A stretch of DNA of 46,700 nucleotides, from positions 1-46,700 of the IMG/VR virus record IMGVR_UViG_3300042373_000598. One strand, given 5' to 3'. Below, one piece after another: positions 46,029-46,700 of this stretch (the first letter of the stretch is position 1; every line of letters starts with the position of its first letter). The stretch comes from a virus. The notes under the pieces were generated by a model. That model ran no database searches. It had not been told where the DNA came from and saw only the letters and a program-made list of their open reading frames with translations. A program made the translations under genes and the position numbers.

Positions 46029-46700
46029 TTATTGCACGGATGCTCCGTAGATTTTGAAGTAGTCCTTGAGTCTGCGGATGATGGCAGAACCAGTTTCTCC
46101 GTTCGTGAATCTGTCAGATAGGCCAGTGCCGTTGTAGTTCGTTGTGATGATGGTCGGGCGTTTATTGGATGTACGCTCGTCAATGATGGAGAACAAATCA
46201 CTCTCCATCCGTTGCGTCAAGCGTTCTTTTCCTAAATCGTCAATGACGAGCAACGCACATTCGGTCAGGCGTTCGATGACCTCTCCGTGGTTCTGGTTGG
46301 CGAAACCCTTTTCGATTTCCTGCTCCAGTTTACGCATCGTCAGGAACTTGCTGTGCTTCGGGTAGAAGTGTAGCCAAGCCTTGTTATACATCGCCCAAGC
46401 GGTGCGTGTCTTGCCAGTGCCAGTGATGCCGTGCAACAGGACGCTCTGCTCTGGCTTGTACTCCTTCAACGCCACCTGCATCTGGGGTGCAAGTTTGCTC
46501 TCCACAGTATCGAGAAAAGCAACAGGCGTTGTAGGGTGTACGGACTTGAAGCACCAGTTGTGCTTGTCGAACACTTCCTTGTATACGAACGGATACTCGT
46601 GGTGTTCCTTGGTCTGGAAACAGTCAAGGCACACAGCGATGTACGGCTTGAACTTTTCACTCGTTGCGTCCCATACAGGGACTGCGTCTGCTTTGCAGTG
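46029..46700 (-). CDS. DnaC-like helicase loader, lacks first six codons at the window edge
   Basis: This copy runs from codon 7 to the stop of the same 229-residue gene that starts at 262. It contains Walker A GITGTGKT (97-104), Walker B LLVIDDLGKE (about 155-164), the sensor segment IITTNYNG and a C-terminal arginine pair (IIRRLKDY). These are the AAA+ features of DnaC/DnaI loaders and IstB-like ATPases. Placement next to the initiator decides for loader. It would deliver the host replicative helicase to the origin. Confidence 0.88.
   Translation of the reverse strand, partial: HCKADAVPVWDATSEKFKPYIAVCLDCFQTKEHHEYPFVYKEVFDKHNWCFKSVHPTTPVAFLDTVESKLAPQMQVALKEYKPEQSVLLHGITGTGKTRTAWAMYNKAWLHFYPKHSKFLTMRKLEQEIEKGFANQNHGEVIERLTECALLVIDDLGKERLTQRMESDLFSIIDERTSNKRPTIITTNYNGTGLSDRFTNGETGSAIIRRLKDYFKIYGASVQ
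46457..46700. repeat. Right copy of the 244-bp contig-end overlap
   Basis: Identical to bases 1-244 except T at 46584 against C at 128. See the left copy. Removing one copy gives a circle of 46,456 bases with an intact loader gene. Confidence 0.95.

Noticed and set aside
1-46700. CRISPR array, reverse transcriptase cassette (DGR), integrase, repressor or insertion sequence
   Set aside because: I looked for each and found no spaced repeats of CRISPR type, no RT or transposase motifs, and no integrase or attachment-site pattern.

Overview
The window is one complete genome of a short-tailed (podovirus-like), tailed double-stranded DNA phage, read from a contig whose two ends overlap. Bases 1-244 recur at 46457-46700 with one mismatch, and the junction falls inside one gene, so the molecule is circular or circularly permuted with about 46,456 unique bases. 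Tailed-phage identity rests on a large terminase, portal, scaffold, HK97-type capsid protein, connector, tail nozzle, fibres and large internal virion proteins, with no sheath, tape measure or baseplate genes. I see no integrase, no repressor, no DNA or RNA polymerase, no primase and no replicative helicase. The host cannot be named. Almost no gene has a Shine-Dalgarno sequence, which suggests a host with SD-poor translation initiation.

Layout. Two opposed transcription directions diverge at 2122-2136 and converge at 42547-42666. Leftward, from 2121 across the contig junction down to 42667, lies the replication, recombination and lysis arm: RusA resolvase, RecE-like exonuclease, winged-helix replication initiator, DnaC-like loader, a small protein, ERF annealase, tRNA-Arg(UCU), a secreted lysozyme-like endolysin, several small proteins, a metallophosphoesterase and two small proteins. 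Rightward, 2137-2598 encodes an HTH protein that may be the small terminase. The 2859-8912 stretch is a CGN-codon-rich early-type cluster of mostly unknown genes, including a Cys-motif phage protein, an RHH protein and a DUF932 protein. It is punctuated by hairpins and by two related promoter cassettes. From 9276 to 42546 runs the virion and lysis operon.

How it works together. Replication resembles the lambda O/P strategy: an initiator with 23-bp iterons inside its own gene plus a loader that would recruit the host helicase. Exonuclease, ERF and RusA form a recombination set. The late operon gives TerL, portal, scaffold, capsid, connector and tail parts, then a 293/750/3549-residue series of presumed ejection proteins. 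The last has an ADP-ribosyltransferase-like segment and takes up about 23 percent of the genome. Lysis uses a holin (38491), a lipobox plus C-terminal-membrane spanin candidate (41962) and the leftward endolysin (44559). Late genes prefer AGA and ACA codons, and the two tRNAs read exactly those codons.

The points most worth a second look are the duplicated iteron array (505-606 and 9139-9227), the duplicated promoter/leader cassettes (around 2690 and 8080), the giant polyvalent virion protein, the tRNA-to-codon match and a set of tightly coupled micro-genes.
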